The notes below the pieces were generated by a model. The model was given only the letters and a program-made list of their open reading frames with translations, was not told the DNA's origin and searched no databases. Below are positions 25,049 to 33,266 of a DNA stretch of 64,000 nucleotides, piece after piece. The stretch is from the NCBI RefSeq assembly GCF_009659535.1, contig NZ_VJZZ01000017.1:1-64000 (forward strand). Direction: 5' to 3'. The position numbers and the translations under genes are program-made. Each line of letters starts with the position of its first letter. Position 1 is the first letter of the stretch. Origin of the DNA: Aggregicoccus sp. 17bor-14. Its GTDB lineage: Bacteria; Myxococcota; Myxococcia; Myxococcales; Myxococcaceae.

Positions 25049-26341
25049 TCAGGTGCCGAACAGCGCGAGCGGGAAGGCCTCGCCCAGCACCGCGTAGCCC
25101 GCATCGTTCGGGTGCAGGTGGTCTCCGCTGTCGTACCTGGGCAGCAGGCGCGCGGGGTGCTCGGGGTCTCGCAGCAGCGCGTCGAAGTCCACCACCGCGT
25201 CGAAGCCGGTGTGCCCTCCGCGCAGCCACGCGTTGACCTGCACCCGCACGCGCTCTTTCTCCGGGCTGAAGTAGCCGGGCTTCGGGCCCACCGCGCCCTC
25301 GAAGGGGCTGAGCGTGGTGCCCACCAGCCGGATGCCGCGGCGGTGCGCGCGCGTCACCAGCTCGCGGAAGCCGGCGATGAGGGCCTCCGCGCTCACGCGC
25401 TCGGACTCCGGCGCGATGCAGCCGGGCAGGCCGATGTCGTTGATGCCCAGGCGCACGATGGCGTAGCGCACGCCGGGCTGCAGGAGCACGTCGCGCTCGA
25501 AGCGTGCGAGCGCGGCAGGGCCCAGGGCGGGCCCCACGGGGTGGCTCTGAGCGGATGGCCCGTCGCGCAGCAGGCGGTTGCCGATGAGCCCCGCGTTGAG
25601 TACACCGCGCGGTGCGCCTGGGGGACGCCGTCGCTGCAGGCGCTCGGCGAGCACGTCGGGCCAGCGCCGGTCCGTGTCCGCAGTGGAGCCATCGCCATCC
25701 ACCTGCGAGTCGCCGAAGGCCACCAGCGCGGCCGCGCCGCGTGGGGCCTCGACGTCCACGCCACCCAAGAAGGGCCAGGAGTCCAGGGGCTGCGCGGCCG
25801 GCAGCTGCGCCGAGGCCACCGCGTTACCCGCGGCGGCGTAGCTGGTCCGCAGCGCGAGCAGGTGCGAGGTCCGCGCCTCGGTGGCTTCGGGAAGGTAGAG
25901 GCTCACGGCCAGCTCCGAGAGCGCGGGCACGGACAGCGGCACCGGGTCGCTCACCGCGGTGGCGCCCGCGGGCACGGTGACGCCTTCGCGTCCGGAGAAG
26001 GTGACGCGACGGTCCGTGGCGGAGTCGATGTCGGCGCCGCGGCTGCGCCGGGCCACGTGCACGGCGCCCAGGTGCAGCGGCACGGTGCCGTACGCGTTGG
26101 AGAAGCGAAGCCGCAGCTGTGCTCCGCCCGCGCTCACCCGCACGACGAGGCGCAGGGTCTGGTCCTCGTAGCGCTCCACGCTGCCCGCGGGCGGAGGCTG
26201 CGGCGTCGCCGCCCAGGTGCCGATCCACACCGTGCCCGCGGCCCGTGCCTCCGAGGTGCTCGCCCACGCGACTGCGAGCACCACGAGCAGCCGCAGCGAG
26301 GTGCTGCGCCGGGGGTGGAATTGGACGAGGTCCTGGCTCAT
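25049..26341 (-). CDS. Exported SGNH/GDSL hydrolase
   Basis: A 430-aa protein with a signal peptide (about residues 12-35, ending A-R-A-A). Residues 36-185 form a beta-rich domain and 195-430 the SGNH hydrolase domain. Block I has S212 in A-F-G-D-S-Q, block III has G299-I-N301-D, and block V is D407-H-L-H410-P. The arrangement resembles secreted carbohydrate or lipid esterases. The start at 26341 removes a 20-residue extension without leader features. It is divergent from the small membrane protein gene at 26533. Confidence 0.9.
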   Translation of the reverse strand: MSQDLVQFHPRRSTSLRLLVVLAVAWASTSEARAAGTVWIGTWAATPQPPPAGSVERYEDQTLRLVVRVSAGGAQLRLRFSNAYGTVPLHLGAVHVARRSRGADIDSATDRRVTFSGREGVTVPAGATAVSDPVPLSVPALSELAVSLYLPEATEARTSHLLALRTSYAAAGNAVASAQLPAAQPLDSWPFLGGVDVEAPRGAAALVAFGDSQVDGDGSTADTDRRWPDVLAERLQRRRPPGAPRGVLNAGLIGNRLLRDGPSAQSHPVGPALGPAALARFERDVLLQPGVRYAIVRLGINDIGLPGCIAPESERVSAEALIAGFRELVTRAHRRGIRLVGTTLSPFEGAVGPKPGYFSPEKERVRVQVNAWLRGGHTGFDAVVDFDALLRDPEHPARLLPRYDSGDHLHPNDAGYAVLGEAFPLALFGT

Positions 26342-26532
26342 GGGCCGCGCATCATGCGCGAGCCTCGCGCAGTGCAGTGGCAGGAACGCGCGCCCTCGCA
26401 TCGCGGTCCAAGGGACGGGTGCTGCGCAGGGACCTGCACGTCAAGAGTCGCGGGTTGTGCAGACGCCTTCACGCTCCCGAGGCTCGCCGTTCATTCCTCC
26501 CATGAGACGGCCCGCTTGGCGCAGGGGCTGCA

Positions 26533-26982
26533 ATGCCTGGACGCATGGGTCCTCATCGCGGCCTCCGAACGCTCCTGCTCTTCACGCTCCTCGCTGCGCG
26601 CGTCTCCCTGGCTCAGACCGCCGAGCCCGCCGTTGAAACGCCGCGGGAGAGGACGGCCGCGGAGAGCCCCTCGGAGCGCGATGCGGTACATCCGGAGCGG
26701 GTGGGGCTGGTTTTCGTGGGCGTTGCCGTCGGAGGGGCGCTCGGCGCAGTGACGGGCAAGGTCGTGGACCTGTCTCGCTGCATGCTCTGGTGCGACGAGG
26801 CGAAGCCGGGGAGCCACGTCCGGCTCGCCGCGCTCACCGGTGCCAGCCTCGGCGCGCTCCTGGGCGTGCTCGCCGCGTTCCCCTCGGCCGGGTCCGGCGA
26901 GCCCGCGGACCGCCGCACACTTTCTCCGCAGCTGCGGCTCGCGCCGGGAGAGGCTGGGGTGGGGCTCGCGGGACGTTTCTGA
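26533..26982 (+). CDS. Small exported protein with two membrane segments
   Basis: A 149-aa protein that I do not recognise. The signal peptide spans about 10-27 (L-L-L-F-T-L-L-A-A-R-V-S-L-A-Q). A Glu/Arg-rich stretch to residue 55 is followed by two Gly/Ala-rich hydrophobic segments (about 57-75 and 97-115) separated by C-M-L-W-C. The pattern suggests a membrane-inserted protein with a short loop. AGGGG precedes the ATG. Confidence 0.6.
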   Translation: MPGRMGPHRGLRTLLLFTLLAARVSLAQTAEPAVETPRERTAAESPSERDAVHPERVGLVFVGVAVGGALGAVTGKVVDLSRCMLWCDEAKPGSHVRLAALTGASLGALLGVLAAFPSAGSGEPADRRTLSPQLRLAPGEAGVGLAGRF

Positions 26983-26995
26983 GCTGTCGCGCGCG

Positions 26996-27742
26996 CTACG
27001 GCGCGAGCTCGCGCAGCCGCTGCACCACCTGCTGCATGCGCGCGTGGTGGCTGCCCTCCCAGTACACGCGGCCGCAGCCGGCGCAGGCGTTGAAGCGCGG
27101 GTAGCTCGCGGCCACGCGCGGGGGCACGCGGCCCTGGACCTCCAGGGGCGTGGCGGGGGTGAGCGGCGTGTTGCACGCGAGGCAGCGGGTGAAGGGCTGC
27201 ATGCGGCGCGCGAGCCGGTAGCGGCGCGCCACCTCCACCAGCTGGTGCGAGGGGTCGGTGGCGCGCGGGAAGTAGCCGAGCACCACCTCGCTGCGCTTGA
27301 GCAGGCCCAGGTCGCGCGTGAGCAGGATGCGCCCCTCGGCGGCGGAGGTGCGCGCGAGCGCGTCGTCCGGCGCGTCGTTGCGCCACAGCGCATCCAGCCC
27401 CAGCATGCGCAAGAGCCCCGCGAGCCTGCCCAGGCCCACGTCGAGCACGAAGCGCGGGCACTCCGGCAGCGGCGTCCCCACGCGCTCGGCGTCGGGCACT
27501 TCCAGGCTCTCGAAGGCGGGGTAGGCGGCGAGCCGGCCCCCGTCCTCCACGCGCGCGGCGAAGCCCACCGGCTGGCCGTCCAGCAGCAGCAGGTCCAGCT
27601 CGGGGTGCGGCACCCCGAGCGACTCGAGCAGGTCCTTCACCGAGGGGCTGCCCGTGAAGCGGTGGAGGAAGGGGGCGCCGCGGCGCGCGGGCGACACGAA
27701 GTCGTTGAGCGCGCCGTAGAGCCGCACCTCCACCTGCTTCAC
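26996..27742 (-). CDS. Mut7-C RNase domain protein with ubiquitin-like N-terminus
   Basis: A 248-aa protein of two modules. Residues 1-90 form a ThiS/ubiquitin-like fold (V-R-L-Y-G-A-L-N-D-F). Residues 95-235 are a Mut7-C PIN-like domain with acidic positions D101 and D144, the segment R-I-L-L-T-R-D, and a zinc ribbon with C187, C190, C220 and C223. PIN-related domains cut RNA; the target is unknown. The GTG start overlaps the stop of the upstream diguanylate cyclase gene by four bases, so translation is coupled. Confidence 0.88.
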   Translation of the reverse strand: MKQVEVRLYGALNDFVSPARRGAPFLHRFTGSPSVKDLLESLGVPHPELDLLLLDGQPVGFAARVEDGGRLAAYPAFESLEVPDAERVGTPLPECPRFVLDVGLGRLAGLLRMLGLDALWRNDAPDDALARTSAAEGRILLTRDLGLLKRSEVVLGYFPRATDPSHQLVEVARRYRLARRMQPFTRCLACNTPLTPATPLEVQGRVPPRVAASYPRFNACAGCGRVYWEGSHHARMQQVVQRLRELAP

Positions 27743-28647
27743 GCAGCCGCCTCGGCCGCAGCGGCGCGCTCGATGCGGTCGCGCCCCGCGGCCTTCGCGC
27801 GGTAGAGCGCGCGGTCGGCGGCCTCCACCAGCGCGAGGTCGGCCGCGCCCGCCGCGAGGCCGATGCTGAGGGTGAGCGCCACCCGCTCGCCGCCGCTGCC
27901 CACGCAGAAGGGCGCCTCGCGCATCCGCTCCACGATGCGCTCGGCCACGCGGCGCGCCCCCGCCTCGCTCTCGCCGGCGAGCACCACCAGGAATTCCTCG
28001 CCGCCGCTGCGCGCCACGCAGTCGCCTCCGCGCACGGACGCGAGCAGCCGCCCCGCCACCTCCTGCAGCGCGCGGTCGCCGCCCGGGTGGCCGAACGCGT
28101 CGTTCACGCGCTTGAAGTGATCCAGGTCCAGCGCGAGCACCGCCACCTGCCGCCCGGCGTGCCGCTCCAGGCAGCGCAGCAGCGCGCGGCGGTTGCCCAG
28201 CCCGGTGAGCGGATCCTGCAGCACCTCGGCGCCGAGCGCCGCGAGCCGCTGCTCCTGCTGGCGCATGCGGAACACCAGCGCCGCGATGGCGCTGTAGGCG
28301 AGCAGCGAGCTCACCACGTTGGCGAGCGGCTCCACCTCCACGGGCAGGCGCAGGCCGTGCTCCGCCACGCTCCAGCCGCTGACCGGCCCCAGCGCCACGC
28401 GCGCCAGCGTGGTGAGCACCACCAGCAGCGAGACCTCCAGGCGCTCGAGCCGGAACGCGGCGAGCGCGAGCGGCAGCCCGTACAGCAGGCTGAGCGAGAG
28501 CGGCGAGGCCACGGCCCAGTCGATTGCCACCACCCCCAGGAACAGACCCCACGCGAGCGCGCGGCCCACCGCCACGCGGTGGCGCGCCTCCGGGTCGGGG
28601 AGGTCGGGACAGACGGACGCGGGCGCCGTGCGCCAGAGCAGCGTCAT
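27739..28647 (-). CDS. Membrane diguanylate cyclase (GGDEF)
   Basis: A 302-aa protein. The N-terminal half has four or five hydrophobic segments (about 27-127), and a short coiled helix leads to a C-terminal GGDEF domain (about 135-295). The active-site motif is G-G-E-E-F (215-219), and an intact product-inhibition I-site R-G-G-D lies at 206-209. It should make cyclic di-GMP at the inner membrane. The last codons overlap the start of the Mut7-C gene. A 9-bp inverted repeat lies 86-124 bases upstream of the ATG. Confidence 0.92.
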   Translation of the reverse strand: MTLLWRTAPASVCPDLPDPEARHRVAVGRALAWGLFLGVVAIDWAVASPLSLSLLYGLPLALAAFRLERLEVSLLVVLTTLARVALGPVSGWSVAEHGLRLPVEVEPLANVVSSLLAYSAIAALVFRMRQQEQRLAALGAEVLQDPLTGLGNRRALLRCLERHAGRQVAVLALDLDHFKRVNDAFGHPGGDRALQEVAGRLLASVRGGDCVARSGGEEFLVVLAGESEAGARRVAERIVERMREAPFCVGSGGERVALTLSIGLAAGAADLALVEAADRALYRAKAAGRDRIERAAAAEAAA

Positions 28648-28732
28648 CGGTGGCTCCCGGTGTGGCGCTCGAGAGACGGCGGCACGCAGGCCCACGGGCC
28701 CCCGCGCGAGGACGGCATCGGATGGTTCAAGG

Positions 28733-28771
28733 CTGGTACTCCCCCCGTGAAGCTGAGGTGAAGAGTACCAG
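28733..28771. promoter_or_regulatory. Inverted repeat upstream of the diguanylate cyclase gene
   Basis: CTGGTACTC at 28733-28741 is matched exactly by GAGTACCAG at 28763-28771 with 21 bases between. The centre lies about 105 bases upstream of the GGDEF start on the minus strand. It may be a regulator-binding site or a leader hairpin. No known riboswitch pattern was recognised. Confidence 0.5.
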
Positions 28772-28826
28772 GCCTGTTGAAGCGGCTGCGAGGGGGGAGG
28801 GCGTGCTCCGACCACTGGCGCACGGT

Positions 28827-28849
28827 GGGTGCAGGTCCCTGCTGCACCC
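28827..28849 (-). terminator. Hairpin after the DUF1279 gene
   Basis: A perfect 8-bp stem, GGGTGCAG at 28827-28834 and CTGCACCC at 28842-28849 with a 7-base loop, starts 28 bases downstream of the stop of the leftward DUF1279 gene. It separates that gene from the diguanylate cyclase gene. No T-run is present. Confidence 0.5.
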
Positions 28850-28877
28850 GGGTCCAATGGAGCGCCGGGGAGGCGCG

Positions 28878-29228
28878 CTACGGGGCGCGCGCGCTGCGGG
28901 GCTTGCGGCGCAGGAGCCGGGCGAGCAGCGGGGTGAGGGCGAGCGCTACGGGGATGCGCACCAGCTGGGTGAGCTTGAGGATGACCCAGGCGCCCGCGAG
29001 CGTGCCGGCGGTGCCCGCGGTGCCCTCCACGTGCAGGCCGAAGCGCAGGGCGAGCGCGGCGCCGACGAAGACGAGCGCGGCGAGGCCCAGGTACACGCCG
29101 AGCAGCAGCGGCCCGTACTCCTCGAGCATCAGCTTGAAGCGCTCCTTCAGCGGGGGGCGGCCGGTGGCGGGCGGGGAGGAGGTGGGAGCGGTGTTCAGGT
29201 CGGTGCTCACGTCGTCGGGCTGCGGCAT
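28878..29228 (-). CDS. DUF1279-like small membrane protein
   Basis: A 116-aa protein. After a Pro/Thr-rich start, the segment L-K-E-R-F-K-L-M-L-E-E-Y-G-P leads into two hydrophobic stretches (about 41-63 and 70-88), and then R-I-P-V-A-L-A-L-T-P-L-L-A-R. This order matches DUF1279 (FAM210-like) proteins: an amphipathic helix, a membrane hairpin and a conserved R-I-P...T-P motif. The function in bacteria is unknown. It is divergent from the first lspA gene. Confidence 0.75.
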   Translation of the reverse strand: MPQPDDVSTDLNTAPTSSPPATGRPPLKERFKLMLEEYGPLLLGVYLGLAALVFVGAALALRFGLHVEGTAGTAGTLAGAWVILKLTQLVRIPVALALTPLLARLLRRKPRSARAP

Positions 29229-29353
29229 GGGCCCGCACTGTGCCCGATGTGGCGCGGGGGCGCGCGGGCCGTGTGTGCAGCGTGCAGGCGGCCGGGCGAG
29301 GGGAGGGCGGTTGAAGGGGCAGCCCCGCGCAGGCTAAGGACCGGGGCCCTGCG

Positions 29354-30010
29354 ATGAAGACCCCTGCCCTCGGCCTCCTGCTCTCGCTCGTCCTCGCCAC
29401 GCTCGCCGCCGACCAGGTGACGAAGTACCTCGCGGTGAGCCGCCTCACCACCGCGCTGGACGGGCGCGAGGGCGTGGCGGCGCGCCTCGAGGGCTTCGTC
29501 TCCGAGCGCAACCTGGACAACTACCCGCCCGAGCCCGGCGCCTTCAGCCGCGCCACGCGCCCCTACCTGGTGCTGCCGGACTACTGGCACTTCCGCTACG
29601 TGGAGAACCCGGGCGCGGCGTGGGGGATGCTCGGCACGCTGCCCGACTCGGTGCGCCGGCCCTTCTTCCACGGGGTCTCGCTCGCGGCCCTGGGCTTCAT
29701 CTTCTGGATGTACGCGCGGCTGGGCGCAGGGCAGCGCTGGGTGCGCGCGGCGCTCGCGCTGGTGGCGGGCGGCGCGCTGGGCAACTTCGTGGACCGGCTG
29801 CTGCGCGGCTACGTCATCGACTTCATCGACTGGCACTGGCGCAACCAGCCCGGGATGCGCTGGCCCACCTTCAACGTGGCGGACGCGGCCATCTGCGTGG
29901 GCGTGGGGCTGCTGCTGGCGGACTCGCTGCGCGTGCGCCGGCCGGCGGCGGAGGGCGCGGGCGGCGCTGACCCCGTTGCCCCGCTCACCGACGGCACACT
30001 CGTCGAATGA
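29354..30010 (+). CDS. lspA: Lipoprotein signal peptidase, first copy
   Basis: A 218-aa signal peptidase II, which cuts prolipoproteins before the lipidated Cys at the inner membrane. The catalytic aspartates are D147 in G-A-L-G-N-F-V-D-R and D177 in F-N-V-A-D. Other conserved parts are A-D-Q-V-T-K (19-24) and N-P-G-A-A-W-G (85-91). It is longer than the usual 160-170 aa because of an insertion after the first membrane segment (about 33-75). A paralogue starts 33 bases downstream. Confidence 0.95.
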   Translation: MKTPALGLLLSLVLATLAADQVTKYLAVSRLTTALDGREGVAARLEGFVSERNLDNYPPEPGAFSRATRPYLVLPDYWHFRYVENPGAAWGMLGTLPDSVRRPFFHGVSLAALGFIFWMYARLGAGQRWVRAALALVAGGALGNFVDRLLRGYVIDFIDWHWRNQPGMRWPTFNVADAAICVGVGLLLADSLRVRRPAAEGAGGADPVAPLTDGTLVE

Positions 30011-30043
30011 CGCCGGGGCGGCCCCTGGTGTAAGCCCCGGGCC

Positions 30044-30664
30044 GTGCCGCGCAAATACCTGCTCCTGCTCGCCGTCAGCCTCTCGGTCATCCTGCTCGAC
30101 CAGTGGACGAAGTACGAGATCGTCGCCGAGCTCACCACCCGCTTCGAGGGCACGGCGAGCGTGGGCGAGCGCCTCGGCCGGCTCTACGGCGACGCGCCCC
30201 CGCCGGGCTACGACACGCTGCACTTCCGCCCCCGCCGGCACATCGAGGTCATCCCGGAGTACTTCCGCCTGCGCTACGCGGAGAACCCGGGCGCGGCCTG
30301 GGGCATGTTCGGCAAGCTGCCGCCGCACATCCGCGGGCCCCTCTTCCACCTGGTGAGCGTGGGCGCGGTGCTCCTCATCGCGCTGTACTTCAGCAAGCTG
30401 GGGCGCTCGCCGCAGGCGGAGCGCTGGGCGCTGTGGGGCCTGCCGCTGGTGCTCGGTGGGGCGCTGGGCAACTACATCGACCGACTCGCCCGCGGCTTCG
30501 TCATCGACTTCCTCGAGGCGCACTGGCACGACCAGATTGCGTGGCCCTCCTTCAACGTGGCCGACTCGGCCATCGTCGTGGGCGTGGGGCTGCTGCTGGT
30601 GGACGCCTTCGTGCGCAAGGAGGGCCGCGCCGCGAGTCCTACCCGCGCGCCCTCTGCGCGCTGA
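30044..30664 (+). CDS. lspA: Lipoprotein signal peptidase, second copy
   Basis: A 206-aa paralogue of the preceding gene, starting at GTG. The catalytic pair is D146 (G-N-Y-I-D-R) and D174 (F-N-V-A-D), and L-D-Q-W-T-K and N-P-G-A-A-W-G-M-F are kept. Both copies share the long insertion between the first membrane helix and the N-P-G motif but differ through it, so this is an old duplication rather than a recent copy. Both look active. Neither is beside ileS, the common partner of lspA in other bacteria. Confidence 0.95.
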   Translation: MPRKYLLLLAVSLSVILLDQWTKYEIVAELTTRFEGTASVGERLGRLYGDAPPPGYDTLHFRPRRHIEVIPEYFRLRYAENPGAAWGMFGKLPPHIRGPLFHLVSVGAVLLIALYFSKLGRSPQAERWALWGLPLVLGGALGNYIDRLARGFVIDFLEAHWHDQIAWPSFNVADSAIVVGVGLLLVDAFVRKEGRAASPTRAPSAR

Positions 30665-30767
30665 GTCCGTCCGGACCACGGGCAGGCGGGCGCCGCGGGG
30701 CGCCCGCCCCTCCCGCGACGCTCCCGGTTGATCCCACCGGCGCCCTCGGGGACACTGCGTCCTCCGC

Positions 30768-31778
30768 ATGCCGCCGTCCGAGCCCGCCAAGGTGAAGAAT
30801 CCCGAGAGCCTCCTCCACGAATGCGAGGAGCTCGAGGCAGAGCTCGCCGCGCTCAAGGCGGCCTACGAGCAGTACTTCCTGGGCGCCGAGCGCCACCCGC
30901 CGCTGCGCACGCACGAGGCGCTGAAGAAGCGGGTGAACAAGCTGCAGACGGGCTTCGTGCGCAACACGGCGATGAAGTTCCGCGTGCAGAGCCTGCAGGC
31001 CAAGTTCCTCACCTACGAGCGGCTCTGGGCGCGCACGATGCAGGAGATCGAGTCCGGCACCTACAAGCGCGACCTGATCAAGGCGCGCCGCCGCGCCGCC
31101 GTCCGCGAGAGCAACCCGCGGCCTCCCGCCCAGACCGACGCCCCGCGCGCGCCGGTGGAGCTGGAGGACGACTCGGACTTCGACGTGGACCAGGCGCTCG
31201 CCGCGCTCGAGGCCCCCATGGCCCCGCTGCCCCAGCCGGTGGCCCCGCTGGCTCCGCCCGCCGCGCGCCCCTCCACGTCCCCGCTCGCCGCCGCGGCGGC
31301 GAGCTCTGCGGTCAGCGTGCCGCCCGCGCCGGCCATCCCGTCCACCACCCGGCCCGGCACCGGCAGCGCGCCCCCGGGGCTGCGCGCGCCGGCCGCCGCC
31401 GCCTCGCCGCCGCTGCCCTCCACGCCCACCCCTCCGCCGATGCGCGCGGTGGCGCTGGGGCCGCCGCTGTCCCCGGCCTCGCCCGGCGTCGCTGCGCCGC
31501 GCGCCCCTGCGCCCGCCGCCGCGCGCCCCGCGGCCCCGGCCAGTGCCGGCGGCAGCGCCCCGGGCATCTCGGACGACAAGCTGCGCGCGGTCTACGACGC
31601 CTACGTCACGGCGAAGCGCCGCTGCCAGGAGGACACCTCCAAGCTCTCCTTCGAGTCGGTGGCCGGCACGCTGCGCCGCCAGGTGCCGGAGCTGATGCGC
31701 CAGCACAACGCGAAGGCCGTGGAGTTCAAGGTCGTGATCAAGGACGGCAAGGCCGTGCTCAAGGCGGTGCCGAAGTAG
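30768..31778 (+). CDS. Coiled-coil/linker protein with conserved C-terminal domain
   Basis: A 336-aa protein of unknown function. Residues 8-110 form a charged coiled coil (E-E-L-E-A-E-L-A-A-L-K-A). Residues 115-265 are a Pro/Ala-rich disordered linker. The last 65 residues (I-S-D-D-K-L-R-A-V-Y-D-A-Y onward) form a compact helical and strand domain ending in V-I-K-D-G-K-A-V-L-K. The plan suggests an adaptor with two folded ends. It lies 104 bases after lspA and 54 bases before kdsC on the same strand. Confidence 0.7.
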   Translation: MPPSEPAKVKNPESLLHECEELEAELAALKAAYEQYFLGAERHPPLRTHEALKKRVNKLQTGFVRNTAMKFRVQSLQAKFLTYERLWARTMQEIESGTYKRDLIKARRRAAVRESNPRPPAQTDAPRAPVELEDDSDFDVDQALAALEAPMAPLPQPVAPLAPPAARPSTSPLAAAAASSAVSVPPAPAIPSTTRPGTGSAPPGLRAPAAAASPPLPSTPTPPPMRAVALGPPLSPASPGVAAPRAPAPAAARPAAPASAGGSAPGISDDKLRAVYDAYVTAKRRCQEDTSKLSFESVAGTLRRQVPELMRQHNAKAVEFKVVIKDGKAVLKAVPK

Positions 31779-31832
31779 GCCCTTCCTGAGGCGCGCGGCC
31801 GGGCCCTCGAGCAGCGGGGAGCGCGGGCAGCG

Positions 31833-32351
31833 ATGAACCAGGACCTGGAGAGCCTCAAGGCGCGCGTGGCGCGGCTGCAGGTGATGATCTTCGACATCGA
31901 CGGCACGCTCACCGACGGGCGCATCTTCTGGGTGCCCAACAGCGGCTGGACGCAGCAGTACAGCGTGCGCGACGGGATGGGCATCAAGCGCCTGCAGGAG
32001 GCGGGGCTCACCTGCGCGGCCATCAGCGGCGGGGACAGCCTCAGCGCCCAGATGCGGATGCAGTCGCTGGGCATCAAGCACGTGCACTTCGGCAGCCAGG
32101 ACAAGGTGGCCCACTTCGAGCGGCTGCTCGAGCTGCTGGGCGTCACGGCGGAGGCCTGCGGCTACATGGGCGACGAGACGGTGGACCTGCCGCTGCTGCA
32201 GGCCGTGGGCTTCAGCGCCGCGCCGCCCGAGGCCCCGGACGAGGTGCGCGCGCGCGTGCACTACGTCGCCCAGCGCCCGGCGGGCTTCGGCGCGGCGCGC
32301 GAGGTGTGCGAGTTCATCCTGCGCCACCGTCCGCCTGCCCCCGGGTCCTAG
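31833..32351 (+). CDS. kdsC: KDO 8-phosphate phosphatase
   Basis: A 172-aa HAD-family type C0 phosphatase. The nucleophile motif is I-F-D21-I-D23-G-T-L-T-D, motif II is A-I-S-G-G, and the last motif is Y-M-G-D-E-T-V-D. It also carries Y-S-V-R-D-G-M-G-I-K-R-L, typical of KdsC. It removes the phosphate from 3-deoxy-D-manno-octulosonate 8-phosphate in lipopolysaccharide core synthesis. The length matches the family. It is probably in one unit with the coiled-coil gene upstream. Confidence 0.93.
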   Translation: MNQDLESLKARVARLQVMIFDIDGTLTDGRIFWVPNSGWTQQYSVRDGMGIKRLQEAGLTCAAISGGDSLSAQMRMQSLGIKHVHFGSQDKVAHFERLLELLGVTAEACGYMGDETVDLPLLQAVGFSAAPPEAPDEVRARVHYVAQRPAGFGAAREVCEFILRHRPPAPGS

Positions 32352-32518
32352 ATCCGCTCCGGCCCCTCCCCGCGAGCGTCCGCTTGCGGGCAGTTGCCCC
32401 TCCACGCCCGGTTGTCCCCCCAGCGAGGGCTCCCTAGCTTGGCCTCCATCCGCGGGCGTCCGCCGCGGCCAACGGCCTTCGAGCGAGGTGGGTGATGGTG
32501 GGGAAAAGGGGGACGTTC

Positions 32519-32890
32519 ATGGGCCGCGCACTCGCGCTCGCGCTGCTGGGGCTCGCGGCGAGCGGCTGCTCGGGCCGGACGGATGCGGAGTCCGAGGCGC
32601 GCCTCGCCGCGCTCACGGCCGAGGGCGAGCAGATGGACGCGGCGCTCGACTCGGTGGAGGACCGGCTCCTGGGGAACCAGGCCCAGCTGCAGCTGTGGGC
32701 CGAGCTGGGGCGGCGCCACAAGCAGGTGAGCGCCATCCACACGCAGCAGTCCGGCGCCCACCTGGAGGCGATGGTCGCCTACATGGACCGGATGCAGGAG
32801 AAGGCGCGCGGGCTGAAGCGGCGCCGGGTGGCGAGCGCCGACACGGTGCTCACCTCGGGCCGGCAGCGCCGCCACGGCGGCGAGGACTAG
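32519..32890 (+). CDS. Small lipoprotein with coiled-coil body
   Basis: A 123-aa predicted lipoprotein: signal peptide, then lipobox A-A-S-G-C with the modified Cys near residue 17, then a helical body rich in Glu, Gln and Arg. The tail is basic. The family is not recognised. The ATG at 32519 is preferred over the upstream GTG/ATG because AAAAGGGGG sits eight bases ahead of it and the signal peptide then begins properly. Confidence 0.7.
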   Translation: MGRALALALLGLAASGCSGRTDAESEARLAALTAEGEQMDAALDSVEDRLLGNQAQLQLWAELGRRHKQVSAIHTQQSGAHLEAMVAYMDRMQEKARGLKRRRVASADTVLTSGRQRRHGGED

Positions 32891-32996
32891 CGCCCGGGCG
32901 CCCTCCGGCGTGATGCCTGGAGGGCAGCCGGGAGGGCAGGCCTCCGCCCGGCCGTTTCAGTGACGCACCCCGCGAATGCGGGTAGAACTGCGCGCC

Positions 32997-33266
32997 GTGA
33001 GACTGCGGCAGCGCCCCCTTCAGACCCTGCTCGCGCCCGCCCTGCTGGGGCTCGGGCTGCTGGGTTGCAACGACCTCCAGGTCTGCGGCTCGCACACCGA
33101 GCCGGTGCTCGAGCCGGACGGCGGCTCCTTCCGCTGCATCCAGTCCGAGGACTGCCCGCGCGGCAGCCGCGTCTTCGTGTGCACCACGGACGTGAGCAGC
33201 GAGCGCGAGTGCGTGAAGTGCGAGGACTCCAACTGCGTGACGGTGGTGCCGGAGGCCTGCCAGTGA
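32997..33266 (+). CDS. Small Cys-rich lipoprotein
   Basis: An 89-aa predicted lipoprotein. The signal peptide ends at the lipobox L-G-L-L-G-C near residue 23. The mature part has about eight Cys (C-G-S, C-I-Q-S-E-D-C, F-V-C, C-V-K-C, C-V, C-Q), suggesting a small disulfide-knit domain. The GTG at 32997 is taken as the start; an ATG seven codons upstream is possible. Its stop overlaps the start of the TPR lipoprotein gene by four bases. Confidence 0.7.
   Translation: MRLRQRPLQTLLAPALLGLGLLGCNDLQVCGSHTEPVLEPDGGSFRCIQSEDCPRGSRVFVCTTDVSSERECVKCEDSNCVTVVPEACQ

Noticed and set aside
24263-25229. Overlapping minus-strand frames in the 24.4-25.0 kb gap
   Set aside because: They are low-complexity and repeat-derived, without ribosome-binding sites, and run into the SGNH hydrolase gene out of frame.
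28650-28860. Possible c-di-GMP riboswitch ahead of the diguanylate cyclase
   Set aside because: The conserved GEMM core (such as GCAAAGC and its partner stem) is not present; only simple inverted repeats were found.
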